DNA of 64,000 bases from Pseudomonas putida (GTDB lineage: Bacteria; Pseudomonadota; Gammaproteobacteria; Pseudomonadales; Pseudomonadaceae). A program made the position numbers and the translations under genes. The stretch lies in assembly GCF_028682175.1 (NCBI RefSeq), contig NZ_JANHKS010000004.1, positions 186,001-250,000 on the forward strand. Direction: 5' to 3'. Below, piece after piece: positions 37,401 through 48,200 of the stretch. The first letter of the stretch is position 1; every line of letters begins with the position of its first letter. The notes beneath the pieces were generated by a model. The model did no database searches. It was given only the letters and a program-made list of their open reading frames with translations, and was not told where the DNA came from.

Positions 37401-37599
37401 GTGGCGTGGCCACGCTCGAGGCCATGATTTCCGGGCTGGCGCCGGGCAGCGAGGCGCTGACCACGATCACCGGGAAATCCATGTTCGGCAGCGGCGAGAC
37501 CGGCAGCAAGCCGAAGCTCAGCCCGCCCAGCAGCATGATCGCCAGGCTCAGCAGCATGGTCGCCACCGGGCGGCGGATGAAGGGGGCCGAGAGGTTCAT
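34492..37599 (-). CDS. muxC: RND efflux transporter permease MuxC
   Basis: An inner-membrane proton/drug antiporter of the HAE-1 RND family, 1,035 residues, with 12 predicted helices and two large periplasmic loops. It begins 'MNLSAPFIRRPVATMLLSLAIML'. The proton-relay Asp pair lies in 'ATGLVVDDAIVVLENISRH'. The start at 37599 was chosen because residues before it in the longer frame do not fit the family. As in E. coli MdtBC, two different permeases (MuxB and MuxC) are expected to form a mixed trimer. A heptad DNA repeat lies in the 85-bp gap to muxB. Confidence 0.93.
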   Translation of the reverse strand: MNLSAPFIRRPVATMLLSLAIMLLGGLSFGLLPVSPLPNMDFPVIVVSASLPGASPEIMASSVATPLERSLGTIAGVNTMSSRSSQGSTRVILQFDMDRDINGAAREVQAAINASRNLLPSGMRSMPTYKKVNPSQAPIMVLSLTSDVLEKGQLYDMASTILSQSLSQVSGVGEVQIGGSSLPAVRVELEPKLLDQYGVSLDEVRTTISGSNVRRPKGFVENADHNWQVQANDQLEKAKDYEPLIIHYQNGAALRLKDVAKVKDSVEDRYNSGFFNKDAAVLLVINRQAGANIIETVAAIKAQLPALQAVLPSSVKLDLAMDRSPVIKATLHEAEMTLLIAVVLVILVVFLFLGNFRASLIPTLAVPVSLVGTFAIMYLCGFSLNNLSLMALILATGLVVDDAIVVLENISRHIDEGVPPMQAAYRGAEEVGFTLLSMNVSLVAVFISILFMGGLVESLFREFSITLSVSIIVSLVVSLTLTPMLCARWLKPHVPGTENRLQRWSQRVNDRMVAGYDKSLGWALRHRRLTILTLLLTIGVNIALYVVVPKTFLPQQDTGQLMGFVRGDDGLSFSVMQPKMDVFRNAILKDPAVQSVAGFIGGNGGTGNAFIIVRLKPIAERKIGAEQVVERLRKEMPQVPGGRLFLQPDQDLQLGGGREQTTSQYQYILQSGDLESLRYWYPKVVTALKSLKELTAIDAHDGGGTQQVTLIVDRDAAKRLGIDMNMVTTVLNNAYSQRQVSTIYDPLNQYQVVMEVNPKYALDPVTLEQVQVITADGARVPLSTIAHYERSLEDDRVTHDGQFASDNVSFDLADGVTLDQATAAIERAVAAVGLPEDVIAKMAGTADAFAATQKSQPWMILGALVAVYLVLGILYESYIHPLTILSTLPSAGVGALLSIYLTGGQFSLISLLGLFLLIGVVKKNAILMIDLALQLERGSGMTPLESIRNACLQRLRPILMTTLAAILGAVPLLLSSAEGAEMRRPLGLTIIGGLILSQILTLYTTPVVYLYLDRLRHRFNKWRGVQTDAALETPL

Positions 37600-37608
37600 G
37601 AGCAGCTC

Positions 37609-37636
37609 CAAGCCACAAGCCGCAAGCTGCAAGCCG
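37609..37636. repeat. Four tandem CAAGCYR heptads
   Basis: CAAGCCA-CAAGCCG-CAAGCTG-CAAGCCG lies in the muxB-muxC gap. A similar array is found after liuA (60095-60122). Confidence 0.7.
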
Positions 37637-37684
37637 AAGCCGCGCCGCCTGTCAGCTTGAGGTCCGGCGCATGAGGGGTGCCGA

Positions 37685-40600
37685 TCATACGGCCACCTCG
37701 GTCTTTTCGGCGCGACGGAACCTGCGCCCCATCCGGTCGAAGTACAGGTAGATCACCGGCGTGGTGAACAGGGTCAGCACCTGGCTGACCAGTAAGCCGC
37801 CGACCATTACCAGGCCCAATGGCTGGCGCAGCTCTGCACCGGAGCCGGTGGCGAACATCAGCGGAATGGCGCCGAACAACGCTGCCAGGGTGGTCATCAG
37901 GATCGGCCGGAACCGCAGCAGCGCAGCTTCGTAGATCGCTGTCTGCGGATCGATGCCACGGTTGCGTTCGGCGTCCAGGGCGAAGTCGATCATCATGATC
38001 GCGTTCTTTTTCACGATGCCGATCAACAGGATGATGCCGATGATCGCGATCATGCCCAGGTCATTGCCGCTCAGGATCAGCGCCAGCAAGGCACCGATGG
38101 CCGCCGACGGCAGCGTCGAGAGGATGGTGATCGGGTGGATGTAGCTCTCATAGAGCACCCCCAGCACGATGTACATGGTCACCACCGCCGCCAGCACCAG
38201 CAACAGCGTACTGGACAGCGAGGCCTGGAACGCCTCGGCGGCGCCCTGGAACTGGGTCTGCACGCCGAGCGGCATGCCGATGTCCTGCTGCACCTGCTCG
38301 ATCACCTTGACTGCTTCGCCCAGCGCCACACCCGGCGCCAGGTTGAACGACATCGTCACCGCCGGGAACTGGCCGATGTGGGAAATCGCCAACTGCGCCT
38401 GCCGCTGCTCGATCCGCGCCAGGCTCGACAGCTTGACCTGCCCGCCGTCGGTGGTCTTGACGTGAATCTGCTCCAGCGCCTTGGGCCCCAGATCGTTGCC
38501 CGCCGCAGCTTGCAACACCACGCGGTACTGGCTGGCCTGGGTGTAGATGGTGGAGATCTGCCGCTGGCCAAAGGCGTCGTACAGCGCATCGGTGATGTTC
38601 GACACCGAAACGCCCAGGCGGCTGGCGGCATCGCGGTCGATGTTCAGGTAAACCTGCAAGCCCTTGTCCTGCAGGTCACTGGCCACGTCACTCAGCTCGG
38701 GCCGCTGGGCCAGTGCTTCGACCAGCTTGTCGCTCCACAGGGCCAACAGCTCCGAATCCGGCGACGACATGCTGAACTGATACTGGGTGCGGCTGACGCT
38801 GTCCTCGATGGTCAAGTCCTGCACCGGCTGCATGAACAGGCGGATGTCCGGGAGCTGGTCGACCTGGGGCTGCAAGCGTTGAATCACCTGGGTCGCGGAA
38901 AGATCGCGCTCCTTGTGCGGCTTGAGGTTGATGAGCATGCGCCCGCTGTTCAGGGTCGCGTTGTCACCGTCCACGCCGATGTACGAAGACAGGCTGGCCA
39001 CCGCCGGATCCTGCAGGATGATCTTCGCCAGCGCCTGTTGCCGCTCGCTCATCGAGGCGAACGACACCGACTGCGGCGCCTCGGAAATGCCCTGGATCAC
39101 CCCGGTGTCCTGCACCGGGAAGAAGCCCTTGGGCACGGCCAGATACAGCACAACCGTGATGCCCAGCGTGGCAATGGCGACCAGCAGGGTCAGCGGCTGG
39201 TGCTTGAGCACCCACTGCAACTTGCGACCGTAGGCGGCGATCAGCCAGTCGATCCACACGCCGCTGGCATGGTAGAACCGGCCTTGGTCTTCTTCCTTGG
39301 GCTCGCGCTTGAGCAGCCGCGCGCACATCATCGGGGTCAGGGTCAGGGACACCACCAGGGAAATCAGGATCGCCACCGCCAGGGTGATGGCGAACTCGCG
39401 GAACAGCCGGCCGACCACATCAGCCATGAACAGCAGCGGGATCAGGACCGCGATCAGCGAGACCGTCAAGGAAATCAGGGTGAAACCGATCTGCTTCGCG
39501 CCCTTGAGCGCTGCTTGCAGCGGGGTCTGGCCCTCCTCCAGATGCCGGGAAATGTTCTCCAGCATCACGATAGCGTCATCCACCACGAAACCGGTGGCGA
39601 CCGTCATGGCCATCAGGGTCAGGTTGTTGACCGAGAAGCCGGCCAGGTACATCACGCCAAAGGTGCCGATCAGCGACAGCGGCACGGCCACCGAAGGAAT
39701 GATCGTCGCGCTCAGGCGGCGCAGAAACAGGAAGGTCACCAGCACCACCAGCACGATGGAAATCAGCAGCTCGTGCTGCACGTCACTGACGGAGGCGCGG
39801 ATGGTCTGGGTGCGGTCGGTCAGGACGGTGACGTCGATGCCGGCGGGCAGGTTGTCGGTGATGCTCGGCAACAGCGCCTTGATCCGGTCGACCACTTCGA
39901 TGACGTTGGCCCCCGGCTGGCGCTGGATGTTCAGCAGCACCGCCTGGTTCTCGTTGGCCCAGGCGGCAAGACGTTCGTTTTCCGCACCGTCGGCAATCTG
40001 TGCCACGTCCTTGAGCCGCAGCGGGCCGCCATTGGCGTAGGCCAGGATCAGGTTGGCGTATTCGTCCGGGGATTTGAGCTGGTCGTTGGCGTCGAGCATC
40101 GAGACCCGGGTCGGGCCATCGAAGTTGCCCTTGGGGGTGTTGACGTTGGAGGCGCTGACCAGCGTGCGCACGTCCGAGAGGTTCAGGCCGTTGGCGGCCA
40201 GCGCCTCGGGATTGACCTTGATCCGCACCGCCTGGCGCTGGCCACCGGCGATACTGACCATACCCACTCCGCTGATCTGGGCGATCTTCTGCGCCATGCG
40301 CGTATCGACCAGATCGTTGAGCTTGGGCAGCAGCATGGTCTTGGAAGTGATGGCCAGGGTAAGCACCGGCGTATCCGCCGGGTTGACCTTGTTATAGGTC
40401 GGCGGCGCGGGCAAGTCGCTGGGCAGCAGGTTGGTGGCGCCGTTGATCGCCGCCTGCACTTCCTGCTCGGCGACGTCCATGTTCAGGTCCAGGCTGAAGC
40501 GCAGGGTGATCACCGAGGCGCCGCCGGAACTGGTGGAGGCCATCTGGGTGAGCCCCGGCATCTGCCCGAACTGGCGCTCCAGCGGCGCGGTCACGGCACT

Positions 40601-40780
40601 GGTCATCACTTGCGGGCTGGCGCCGGGGTACAGGGTCATGACCCGGATGGTCGGGTAATCGACCTGCGGCAAGGCCGAAACCGGCAACAGGGTGTACGCG
40701 ATCAAACCCGCCAGCACGATGGCCAGCATGCTCAGCGTGGTGGCGACGGGCCTGAGGATGAACAGGCGTGACAGGTTCAT
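37685..40780 (-). CDS. muxB: RND efflux transporter permease MuxB
   Basis: The partner permease of MuxC, 1,031 residues. It starts '[25 protein letters not shown]' and has the Asp pair in '[23 protein letters not shown]'. The ATG at 40780 overlaps the muxA stop by 4 nt. In P. aeruginosa MuxABC-OpmB exports novobiocin, aztreonam, macrolides and tetracycline when induced; here the substrate range is inferred. Confidence 0.94.
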   Translation of the reverse strand: MNLSRLFILRPVATTLSMLAIVLAGLIAYTLLPVSALPQVDYPTIRVMTLYPGASPQVMTSAVTAPLERQFGQMPGLTQMASTSSGGASVITLRFSLDLNMDVAEQEVQAAINGATNLLPSDLPAPPTYNKVNPADTPVLTLAITSKTMLLPKLNDLVDTRMAQKIAQISGVGMVSIAGGQRQAVRIKVNPEALAANGLNLSDVRTLVSASNVNTPKGNFDGPTRVSMLDANDQLKSPDEYANLILAYANGGPLRLKDVAQIADGAENERLAAWANENQAVLLNIQRQPGANVIEVVDRIKALLPSITDNLPAGIDVTVLTDRTQTIRASVSDVQHELLISIVLVVLVTFLFLRRLSATIIPSVAVPLSLIGTFGVMYLAGFSVNNLTLMAMTVATGFVVDDAIVMLENISRHLEEGQTPLQAALKGAKQIGFTLISLTVSLIAVLIPLLFMADVVGRLFREFAITLAVAILISLVVSLTLTPMMCARLLKREPKEEDQGRFYHASGVWIDWLIAAYGRKLQWVLKHQPLTLLVAIATLGITVVLYLAVPKGFFPVQDTGVIQGISEAPQSVSFASMSERQQALAKIILQDPAVASLSSYIGVDGDNATLNSGRMLINLKPHKERDLSATQVIQRLQPQVDQLPDIRLFMQPVQDLTIEDSVSRTQYQFSMSSPDSELLALWSDKLVEALAQRPELSDVASDLQDKGLQVYLNIDRDAASRLGVSVSNITDALYDAFGQRQISTIYTQASQYRVVLQAAAGNDLGPKALEQIHVKTTDGGQVKLSSLARIEQRQAQLAISHIGQFPAVTMSFNLAPGVALGEAVKVIEQVQQDIGMPLGVQTQFQGAAEAFQASLSSTLLLVLAAVVTMYIVLGVLYESYIHPITILSTLPSAAIGALLALILSGNDLGMIAIIGIILLIGIVKKNAIMMIDFALDAERNRGIDPQTAIYEAALLRFRPILMTTLAALFGAIPLMFATGSGAELRQPLGLVMVGGLLVSQVLTLFTTPVIYLYFDRMGRRFRRAEKTEVAV

Positions 40781-42117
40781 ACGTTGCCTTTCTGCTCGGT
40801 GTCGGCGCCGGCCGACTCACCGGATTCCTTGGAAGGCTTGCCCTGCAGCTTCTGGCCGGGGGTGGCCGGGACGTCCTTGCTGTCGTTGACCACTTCCACG
40901 TCACTGCCGTCTTTCAGGCGGTCAGTGCCTTCAAGCACCACACGGTCTCCGGCGATCAGGCCGTCGGTGATGACAGTAGAGTTTTCATCGCTGGGGCCGG
41001 CCTTGAGCTGACGAATCCGCACTTTCTTGTCGCCGTCCATGACATAGACGAAGGTGCCGTTGACCCCGAACTGCACCGCTGCCGAAGGAATCAGCACCAC
41101 GTTTTTCAGGGTGTTGGCCAGCAGGCGCGCGTTGACGAACTGATTGGGGAACAGCGATTCGCTTTCGTTCTCGAACCGCGCCTTGAATTTCAGGGTGCCG
41201 GTGGTGATGTCGATCTGGTTGTCGATACTGGCCAGCACGCCACGGGCCTGCATTTTCACATCGCCACGGTCCCAGGCTTCCACCGGCAGCTTGTCGCCGT
41301 TGCGGTAGTGGCTGATGACGTCGGCCAGGTCTTTCTCGGGCAGGGTGAAGTTGACGGTGATCGGTTTGGTCTGGGTGATGACCGCCAGTGCCGTGGTGTC
41401 ATTGGCCGCCACCAGGTTGCCGACGTCCAGTTGACGCAGGCCGATGCGGCCGGAGATCGGTGCACGAATCTGGGTGAAGTCCAGGTTCAGCTTGGCATCG
41501 CCCACGGCTGCCTGATTGGTCTTGATGGTGCCCTGATACTGGCCGACCAGCGACTCGGCGGTGTCCAGCGTCTGCTTGGCGATGCTGTCTTCTTTATAGA
41601 GGTCGCGGTAGCGCTGCACGTCGATCTGCGCATTCTTGAGCAGCGCCTGATTCTGCATCAGCGTGCCCTCGGCCTGTTGCAGGGCGATCTGGTAGCTGCG
41701 CGGGTCGATCACCGCCAGCAGGTCGCCGGCCTTGACCTGCTGGCCTTCCTGGAAGTTGATCTTGACCAGTTCCCCCGCCACCCGGCTGCGCACGTTGATG
41801 GTGTTCATCGCCGTGACGGTGCCCAGTGCCTTGTAGTAGATGGGGAAATCACCGGTGGTCGCAGGCGCCACGCGCACCGGAACCGGCCCGGTGGAACCGC
41901 CGAAGCCCGGACGCTGGCCGGTCATTTTGCCCGCCCCGCCACTGCGGCTCGCACCCTTGTGTGGTTGCTCGCCTTTCTGCGCGGTGGCGTCGGTTTTACC
42001 CGCCGACGACTCTCCACCCAGGCGGGGCCAGTAATGCCAGCAGACGCCTGCGACGATCAAGAGAACCAACAGGCTGAACAGCCAGCGACGGGAGTTGCGA
42101 GGACCAGACGATTGCAT
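40777..42117 (-). CDS. muxA: RND efflux periplasmic adaptor MuxA
   Basis: The membrane-fusion protein linking MuxBC to OpmB. The 446-residue product has an N-terminal membrane anchor without a lipobox ('[20 protein letters not shown]'), a low-complexity linker, then biotinyl-lipoyl ('[30 protein letters not shown]'), alpha-hairpin ('[20 protein letters not shown]') and beta-barrel regions. The start at 42117 ('[12 protein letters not shown]') was chosen over 42189 because it places the anchor near the N-terminus. First gene of the operon. The promoter is presumably in 42118-42248. Confidence 0.92.
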   Translation of the reverse strand: MQSSGPRNSRRWLFSLLVLLIVAGVCWHYWPRLGGESSAGKTDATAQKGEQPHKGASRSGGAGKMTGQRPGFGGSTGPVPVRVAPATTGDFPIYYKALGTVTAMNTINVRSRVAGELVKINFQEGQQVKAGDLLAVIDPRSYQIALQQAEGTLMQNQALLKNAQIDVQRYRDLYKEDSIAKQTLDTAESLVGQYQGTIKTNQAAVGDAKLNLDFTQIRAPISGRIGLRQLDVGNLVAANDTTALAVITQTKPITVNFTLPEKDLADVISHYRNGDKLPVEAWDRGDVKMQARGVLASIDNQIDITTGTLKFKARFENESESLFPNQFVNARLLANTLKNVVLIPSAAVQFGVNGTFVYVMDGDKKVRIRQLKAGPSDENSTVITDGLIAGDRVVLEGTDRLKDGSDVEVVNDSKDVPATPGQKLQGKPSKESGESAGADTEQKGNV

Positions 42118-42248
42118 GAATAAGTCAACCAGTGTGCGCGTGAGCGTCTTCGGAAGGCTGAACAATAAGCATAGATACGTGCCAAGCAAAGGGCCTTTAC
42201 CGGCAATTTACCTAGTGCTTACTTTGGTAAGGTGCTGACGTGCAAATA

Positions 42249-42277
42249 AAAACGGCCTGATCGAGTCAGGCCGTTTT
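42249..42277 (-). terminator. Rho-independent terminator of tpx
   Basis: AAAACGGCCTGA and TCAGGCCGTTTT form a 12-bp stem around a 5-nt loop. On the minus strand a T-rich tail (TTTTTATTT) follows. It isolates tpx from the mux operon. Confidence 0.85.
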
Positions 42278-42326
42278 GTGTTGCGATGTATTGCCCGGAC
42301 AACGCGGCCAATACGCAACGGACAAC

Positions 42327-42827
42327 TTATTTCAGGACAGCCAGTGCGGCATCGTAGTTCGGCTCCTGGCCGATCTCCGGTACCAGTTCGCTGTGCAGGA
42401 CGTTGTCGTTTTCGTCCAGCACTACCACGGCGCGCGTGGTCAGGCCGACCATCGGGCCGTCGGCGATGGCAACGCCGTAGTTTTCCATGAAGTCGGCGCC
42501 ACGCATGGTCGACAGGTTCTTCACGTTTTCCAGGCCTTCGGCGCCGCAGAAACGCGCCTGGGCGAACGGCAGGTCAGCGGAAATGCACAGCACCACGGCG
42601 TTGTTCAGATCGTTGGCCTGGGCGTTGAACTTGCGCACGGAAGTGGCGCAGGTCGGGGTATCGACGCTTGGAAAGATGTTCAGCACTTTGCGCTTGCCGG
42701 CAAAGGTTTCCAGGGTCACGTCAGCCAGATCGCCACCGACCAGTTTGAAGGCAGGCGCCTTGCTGCCGACCTTTGGCAGTTCGCCGCTGATCTGTACCGG
42801 GGAGCCTCGACGAGTCACTTGAGCCAT
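42327..42827 (-). CDS. tpx: Thiol peroxidase (atypical 2-Cys peroxiredoxin)
   Basis: Reduces organic and lipid hydroperoxides using thioredoxin. The 166-residue product has the peroxidatic Cys60 in '[16 protein letters not shown]' and the resolving Cys94 in '[12 protein letters not shown]', the pair expected for Tpx. The ATG at 42827 ('[11 protein letters not shown]') was chosen by family length; an AAGGACTCAGCTC stretch precedes it. It is monocistronic with a clear terminator. Confidence 0.95.
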   Translation of the reverse strand: MAQVTRRGSPVQISGELPKVGSKAPAFKLVGGDLADVTLETFAGKRKVLNIFPSVDTPTCATSVRKFNAQANDLNNAVVLCISADLPFAQARFCGAEGLENVKNLSTMRGADFMENYGVAIADGPMVGLTTRAVVVLDENDNVLHSELVPEIGQEPNYDAALAVLK

Positions 42828-42941
42828 GAGCTGAGTCCTTATTCTGAAGTTGCGATTCTGAGGGTGCCGCAAGGGTGTTGCAGAAAAACGAAGTTAACCA
42901 CGAAACCGGTAACCTACCTACCGCTATACATGAATTTATTG

Positions 42942-43871
42942 TCAGCGAATGTGCTCTGGTTCGGGCCTGTCGAGCAGGCCGGGCCGCGCGCACAGCTCCA
43001 CCAGCCAGTCGACGAACACCCTCACCCGCCGCGACATCTGCCGGTGTGCCGGGTACAGCGCGGTCAGTGCCAGGGTCGGCTGCGGCACGTCGGCCAGTAC
43101 CTCCACCAGTTCGCCCCGGCGCAGTGGCCCGGCGGCATGATAGTACGGCGTCTGCACCAGCCCGTACCCGGCCTTGCAGGCGGCCAGATAGCCATCGGCG
43201 CTGTTGGTGGCCAGGGTCTTGCCCAGGCTGATTTCCTGATCCCTGCCGTCTATGACGAATTCCAGGCCATAACGTTTATTGGTGGTCGCCGAAAAGTATT
43301 CGATGACCTTGTGCCCGCCCAGGTCCGCCAGCGTTCGCGGCACCCCCGTGCGCGCCAGATAGACGGGACTGGCGCAGATCACCTGACGCATCTGCGCCAA
43401 AGGCCTTCCCACCAGTGAGTGATCGAGTGGCTGGCCACCCCGAATGACGCAATCGAAACCTTCGCGAATCAGATCCACCGGGCGGTCGCTCATGCCCACT
43501 TCCAGCTCAAGCCCCGGGTAGCGCTCGGTGAACTCCGGCAGCGCAGGCATGACGATCAGCCGGCCAACGCCTGCGGGCATGTCCACCCGCAACACGCCCT
43601 GGGGCTGCCGGGCCACCGACGAAAACGCGGATTCGGCGTCATCCAGGTCATTGAGCAGGCTGACGCAGCGCTGATAGTAGGCCTGCCCGTCCAGCGTCGG
43701 CGTGACCTGCCGCGTGGTGCGCAGCAGCAGTTGCACGCCCAGATAGGCTTCCAGTTGCTTGATCAGGATGGTCACCGAGGCGCGGGGCATGTGCAGGCTG
43801 TCGGCCGCCTTGGCGAACCCTCCCAGTTCGACGATCCGGGTAAAGGCACGCATGGCATTGAGGCGGTCCAT
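42942..43871 (-). CDS. LysR family transcriptional regulator
   Basis: A 309-residue LTTR with an N-terminal winged HTH ('[41 protein letters not shown]') and a C-terminal effector-binding domain. It is transcribed divergently from an aldo/keto reductase 122 bp away, and LTTRs often control the divergent gene. No ligand can be assigned. Confidence 0.88.
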   Translation of the reverse strand: MDRLNAMRAFTRIVELGGFAKAADSLHMPRASVTILIKQLEAYLGVQLLLRTTRQVTPTLDGQAYYQRCVSLLNDLDDAESAFSSVARQPQGVLRVDMPAGVGRLIVMPALPEFTERYPGLELEVGMSDRPVDLIREGFDCVIRGGQPLDHSLVGRPLAQMRQVICASPVYLARTGVPRTLADLGGHKVIEYFSATTNKRYGLEFVIDGRDQEISLGKTLATNSADGYLAACKAGYGLVQTPYYHAAGPLRRGELVEVLADVPQPTLALTALYPAHRQMSRRVRVFVDWLVELCARPGLLDRPEPEHIR

Positions 43872-43993
43872 TGAGGGCTCCGGCGGGGCATTGTTTAGAA
43901 ATTACCAATAGTGAAAGCATTTTCAGGCGGTTTATCAAGATTCTTTCGCGGCGCAACAATGGGCGGGTATTCAATCCGCAAAAGGAACTCGAC

Positions 43994-44989
43994 ATGCAAA
44001 CGCGTCAACTCGGCAAGAACGGACCACAGGTTTCGGCATTAGGCCTTGGCTGCATGGGCATGACTGACTTCTACACCACAGGCACCGATACCCGGGAAGC
44101 CGTGGCCACGATCCACCTCGCACTGGAACTGGGGGTCACCCTGTTCGACACCGCCGACATGTACGGCCCGCACACCAACGAAGAGCTGCTGGGCAAGGCG
44201 CTGGCGGGCAGGCGTGACCAGGCCTTCATCGCCAGCAAATTCGGCATCGTGCGCACGCCGGGCGATGCTGCGGCACGGGGTGTCAATGGCAGCCCGGAAT
44301 ATATCCGCGCGGCCATCGACGGCACCTTGAAGCGGCTGAACATCGACACACTGGATCTGTACTACCAGCACCGCATCGACCCGAGCATCGCCATCGAGGA
44401 ATCGGTGGGTGCGCTGGCCGATCTGGTCAAGGCGGGCAAGGTTCGGTATCTGGGACTCAGCGAGGCCTCGGCCAAGACGCTGGAGCGGGCGCAGAAGGTT
44501 CATCCGATTGCCGCGCTGCAAACCGAATACTCGCTGTGGAGCCGTGACCCCGAAGAGAATGGGGTACTGGAAACCTGTCGCCGCCTGGGGATTGCCTTCG
44601 TGCCCTACAGCCCGCTGGGGCGTGGGTTTCTGACCGGCACACTGAAAAGCCCGGACGATTTCGCCGCCGACGACTACCGCCGCAGCAGCCCGCGCTTTCA
44701 GGGGGAGAATTTCAGCAAGAACCTGTTGCTGGTGGAGAAGGTTCAGCAACTGGCCAGGGACAAAGGCGTCACGGCCGGACAGTTGGCGCTGGCGTGGGTG
44801 CTGGCGCAAGGCAACGACGTGATCCCGATTCCGGGGACCAAACAGCGCAAGTACCTGGAAGAGAACGTCGCGGCGCTGGACGTGAAGCTCAGCGGCCCGG
44901 AACTGCAGGCGCTCAAAGACCTTTTCCCGATGACCGCGGTGGCCGGCGGACGGTATCCGGAGGCGGCGTTGAAGCTCGTCAACGGGTAA
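43994..44989 (+). CDS. Aldo/keto reductase
   Basis: A 331-residue NADPH-dependent oxidoreductase of the AKR superfamily. Catalytic residues appear in '[21 protein letters not shown]' (Asp, Tyr), 'FIASKFGIV' (Lys) and '[10 protein letters not shown]' (His). The C-terminal '[19 protein letters not shown]' binds NADP(H). The ATG at 43994 has AAAGGAA upstream. Probably controlled by the divergent LysR regulator. A REP doublet follows its stop. Confidence 0.9.
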   Translation: MQTRQLGKNGPQVSALGLGCMGMTDFYTTGTDTREAVATIHLALELGVTLFDTADMYGPHTNEELLGKALAGRRDQAFIASKFGIVRTPGDAAARGVNGSPEYIRAAIDGTLKRLNIDTLDLYYQHRIDPSIAIEESVGALADLVKAGKVRYLGLSEASAKTLERAQKVHPIAALQTEYSLWSRDPEENGVLETCRRLGIAFVPYSPLGRGFLTGTLKSPDDFAADDYRRSSPRFQGENFSKNLLLVEKVQQLARDKGVTAGQLALAWVLAQGNDVIPIPGTKQRKYLEENVAALDVKLSGPELQALKDLFPMTAVAGGRYPEAALKLVNG

Positions 44990-44997
44990 ACCAAATT

Positions 44998-45251
44998 TAG
45001 CAGCACGGCTTGCCGGCGGGAGCGCCTTCAGGATCGCCCCCGCCGGCAAGCCGTGCTGCTACGGATCGCTCACCTGACACACCGCATCGCCTGTAGGAGT
45101 GAGCTTGCTCGCGATGGCGTCAGGTCCATCACCTCAGCAATATCTGACAAACCTCTTCACCTGTAGGAGCGCGCTTGCCCGCGACGGCGTCCCGTCAGTC
45201 ACCTCGGAGGCGTCTGATACACCGCAATCGCGGGCAAGCGCGCTCCTACAG
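44998..45251. repeat. REP cluster: doublet 44998-45064, single 45091-45120, doublet 45161-45251
   Basis: Three REP classes are packed into the 268-bp gap between the aldo/keto reductase gene and the convergent tamB: GTAGCAGCACGGC-type, TGTAGGAGTGAGC-type, and TGTAGGAGCGCGC-type. Confidence 0.88.
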
Positions 45252-45257
45252 GCGGCC

Positions 45258-48200
45258 TCAGAAATCCCGCTTGTAGAAGATATCCAGCGAACTCGCCACG
45301 CCGCTTGCCGCTTCCAGATACACCTTTTTGCTCAACAGGTAACGCAATGCAATGGTATTGGCCGGTTCGAACACCCCTACCCCATATCGCAGACTGAGCT
45401 TGTCGGTAATCTTGCCGCTGGCGACCACTGAAGTCTTGTCGCCGCTGCCGGAGGTGTCCAGGTCGAAGTCCTTGATACCCAGCCCCGAAGCCAGCTTGCC
45501 CGCCGTCGATGAACTGCCCGCCAGCCCCAGAGCCAGTGCAGCCTGGGCCATCATGTTGTTGTCTTCGCCATTGGTGCTCAGCGGTCGGCCCAGCACCAGG
45601 TACGACAGCGCCTGCTCCTGACTCATCGCAGGCTCCGAGAACACCGTGGTGGTGGGCTGCTCGGCGCTGCCGGTCAGACGAATACCGGCAATCACATCGT
45701 CGGTCTGACGAATCGCTTCAATGTCCAGATACGGCTGATCCAAAGGCCCTGCGAACAACAGCCGCGCCTTGCGAATGGTCAGGCGCTGGCCGTAGGCGCG
45801 GTAGCGGCCATCGTTGAGGTTCAGCTCGCCTCGGGTGTCGAGGTTGTCGCCGATGTGCACGTGCCCGGCCAGGTTGGCGGTCAAGCCGAAGCCGCTGAAA
45901 CTCAGTTTGTCCTGACCCACCTCGACATTCACATCCATGGCGATGGCCATCGGCGGCTTGCCTTCCTTGGTCTGCGCACCGACGATCACCGTGTCATCGG
46001 ACACCTTGACCGTCGATGGCGGCAACTGGCGAACCGTGATCTCACCCTTGGGAATCAGCACCTTGCCAGACACCGCCAGGCGGTCGTTGAGCAAGGTGAT
46101 TTTCAGATCCGGTGCTGCTTCAAGCTTGGCGTAGGGTTCCACGGTGATGGGCAGGCGCGAGCCTTGCAAGGCGATATCGACGTCCAGCCCCTGAGCCCAG
46201 GCCACATGCCCACCGATATTGCCCTGCCCGGCCGCGCCGCTGCTCCAGTTACCCTTGAGCTGCACGTTCTCGCCGGCGATCAGCGCCTGCACATTGAGTT
46301 TTTCCAGGCTGATCGGCAGCTCAGGTCCCGACACCTCGCCTTCGCTCAAGGTCACGTTGCCGTTGACCTGAGGGGCCAGCAAGCCACCGGTTATCCGGCC
46401 ATTGCCGTCGAGCTTGCCATTGAGCTTCTCAACCATGGGCACGAATGGGCGGGCCACGGAAACGTCCAGCCCGCTGAGATTGAAGTCGCCGCTGACGGTC
46501 TTGTTTTTCGCCAAGGGATCGATGCTCAGGCGAGCGATCAGCTCACCCAGCTTGCCGCCGCGAAAATCGAGGCTGGTATCGACTTTCTTCGGTGTCAGGT
46601 TACTGGTCAGCTTGAGCGTCTGATAAGGGAAATCCAGCCACTGGCCCTTGTCCCTGACTCGCAGCGTACCGCCGCTGGCATCGACAACGATCTGGCCCTT
46701 GGGGCCTGACGCCGGAACGTCGAGTTGCACGTCGGCATTGAGCAGGCCTTTCCAGGCGAAGTCCTTGGGCAGCCACTGCGCCAGGCTGTCCAGCGGGAAC
46801 TGCTTGAGGTGATAGCGCAGGCGCGGGTCGGGCATCAGGCGCTGGTCTTCGCCGCACAGGCTGGCGTTGCCGGACAGCCAGCAATGGGCGCCGAAGTTGA
46901 TCTTGCCATCTGCCAGACGCTCAAGCTTCGCCGGTTGCTGGAGCTTCCAGTCTTGTCCGCCCGTCTGCACATCGCCGCTCGCCAGGCGTCCACGCCAATT
47001 GCCCTTGTCCAGGTTGCCGTCCAGCGCCAATGCCAGCTTGAGCAGCGGGCCTTGCAAGCCGAGTTTGACCTGCTGGCGCTTGATATCGCCCTGCCCATCG
47101 ACCGTCAGCGTGCCCAGCGCGGTGTCGCCGGCCTGGATGCCGGTGGTCTTGAGTTCGATGTTGGCGCGCTGGGCGTTGTCCAGTTTCGCGGCCAGATTCA
47201 GGCTTTGCAGCTTGTTGGTTTCATAGGCCAGTTGCGAGCCTTGTAGGCCCAGTTGCCCTTGCGGCGCCTGCAGCGTACCGGCCAGGTCCAGCCGCCCCTT
47301 GACCTGCCCCTGCAGGCGTGGCCAGAGCTGCCCCAGGCGCGGCAGGTTGATGTCCACCTGCCCGGCCAGTTTTTGCTGCAGGCTGCCACTGCCCTGGATG
47401 CGGTTGTCGCCCAGGCGAATCTCCAGTGTATTGAGGTTCCACTTGTCCCCGGTGCCATCGGCCTTGGTCTGCAATACGGCGGGCTGCCCGCGCAGGCGGC
47501 CCTTGAGGTCCAGGTCGGCGTTGAGATTCAACTGCTCGTTCCTGAACGCGCCCTTGCTGCGCAACGGGCCTGCGAGCGAGCCCGGAAGCTCCGCCAACCA
47601 GTAAGACGGGTCAATGGCACTAAGGTCCAGCGCGGTGTCCCAAGCGATGCCGTCGGCGAACTGCAGATTCAGGTGGCCCGTGGCCTTGCCCTGCCCGGCC
47701 ACCAGTTCGAGCTGCGGCAGGAAGATCTGCTGCAGGTCGCCGCTGAACGGGCTTTGCAGGCTGAAGGGCCCGGCTGGGCCTTTGAAGTCGCCGGCAAAGT
47801 TACCCAGGTATTTGCCATCGGTGTAGGACACCTCGCCCTTGAAGCTGTGAACGCTGACCTGAGGCTCATCGATCACCGGGTACAGGCGACGCCAGGGGAA
47901 ATCCAGCCAGTCGATTTTAGCCTCGGCACTCAAGCCTTTTTGCCAGTCAACCGTGCCACTCAGTTTCAGGCGCTGTTCGTTGCTCGCGGTCAGATCCAAG
48001 GCTCCGATCTGCGCGCCCTTGGCATCGACCCTGCCTTGCAACGCCAATGTCACCGGGCCCTGCTCGGCGGGCAAAGTCGCATTACCCAGAATCCCATAGC
48101 CTTGGGCCAGATCGCCCTTGGCATTGAGGGTCAGCTTGTTCAGTTGCAAGGTGTCAGGCAGATCATCGGCAGGCTTGAAGGCGTCACTGGTGATCGCGAC

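Noticed and set aside
34549..37674. 1,041-residue open frame on the plus strand
   Set aside because: It is antisense to muxC. The product is rich in His/Gln/Arg, has no recognisable domain, and the frame is a by-product of high-GC codon usage.
38135..40771. 878-residue plus-strand frame
   Set aside because: Antisense shadow of muxB; low-complexity His/Gln/Arg-rich product.
43871..43993. N-terminal extension of the aldo/keto reductase
   Set aside because: The frame is open, but the family begins at '[10 protein letters not shown]', which has its own ribosome-binding site; the extension would cover the divergent promoter.
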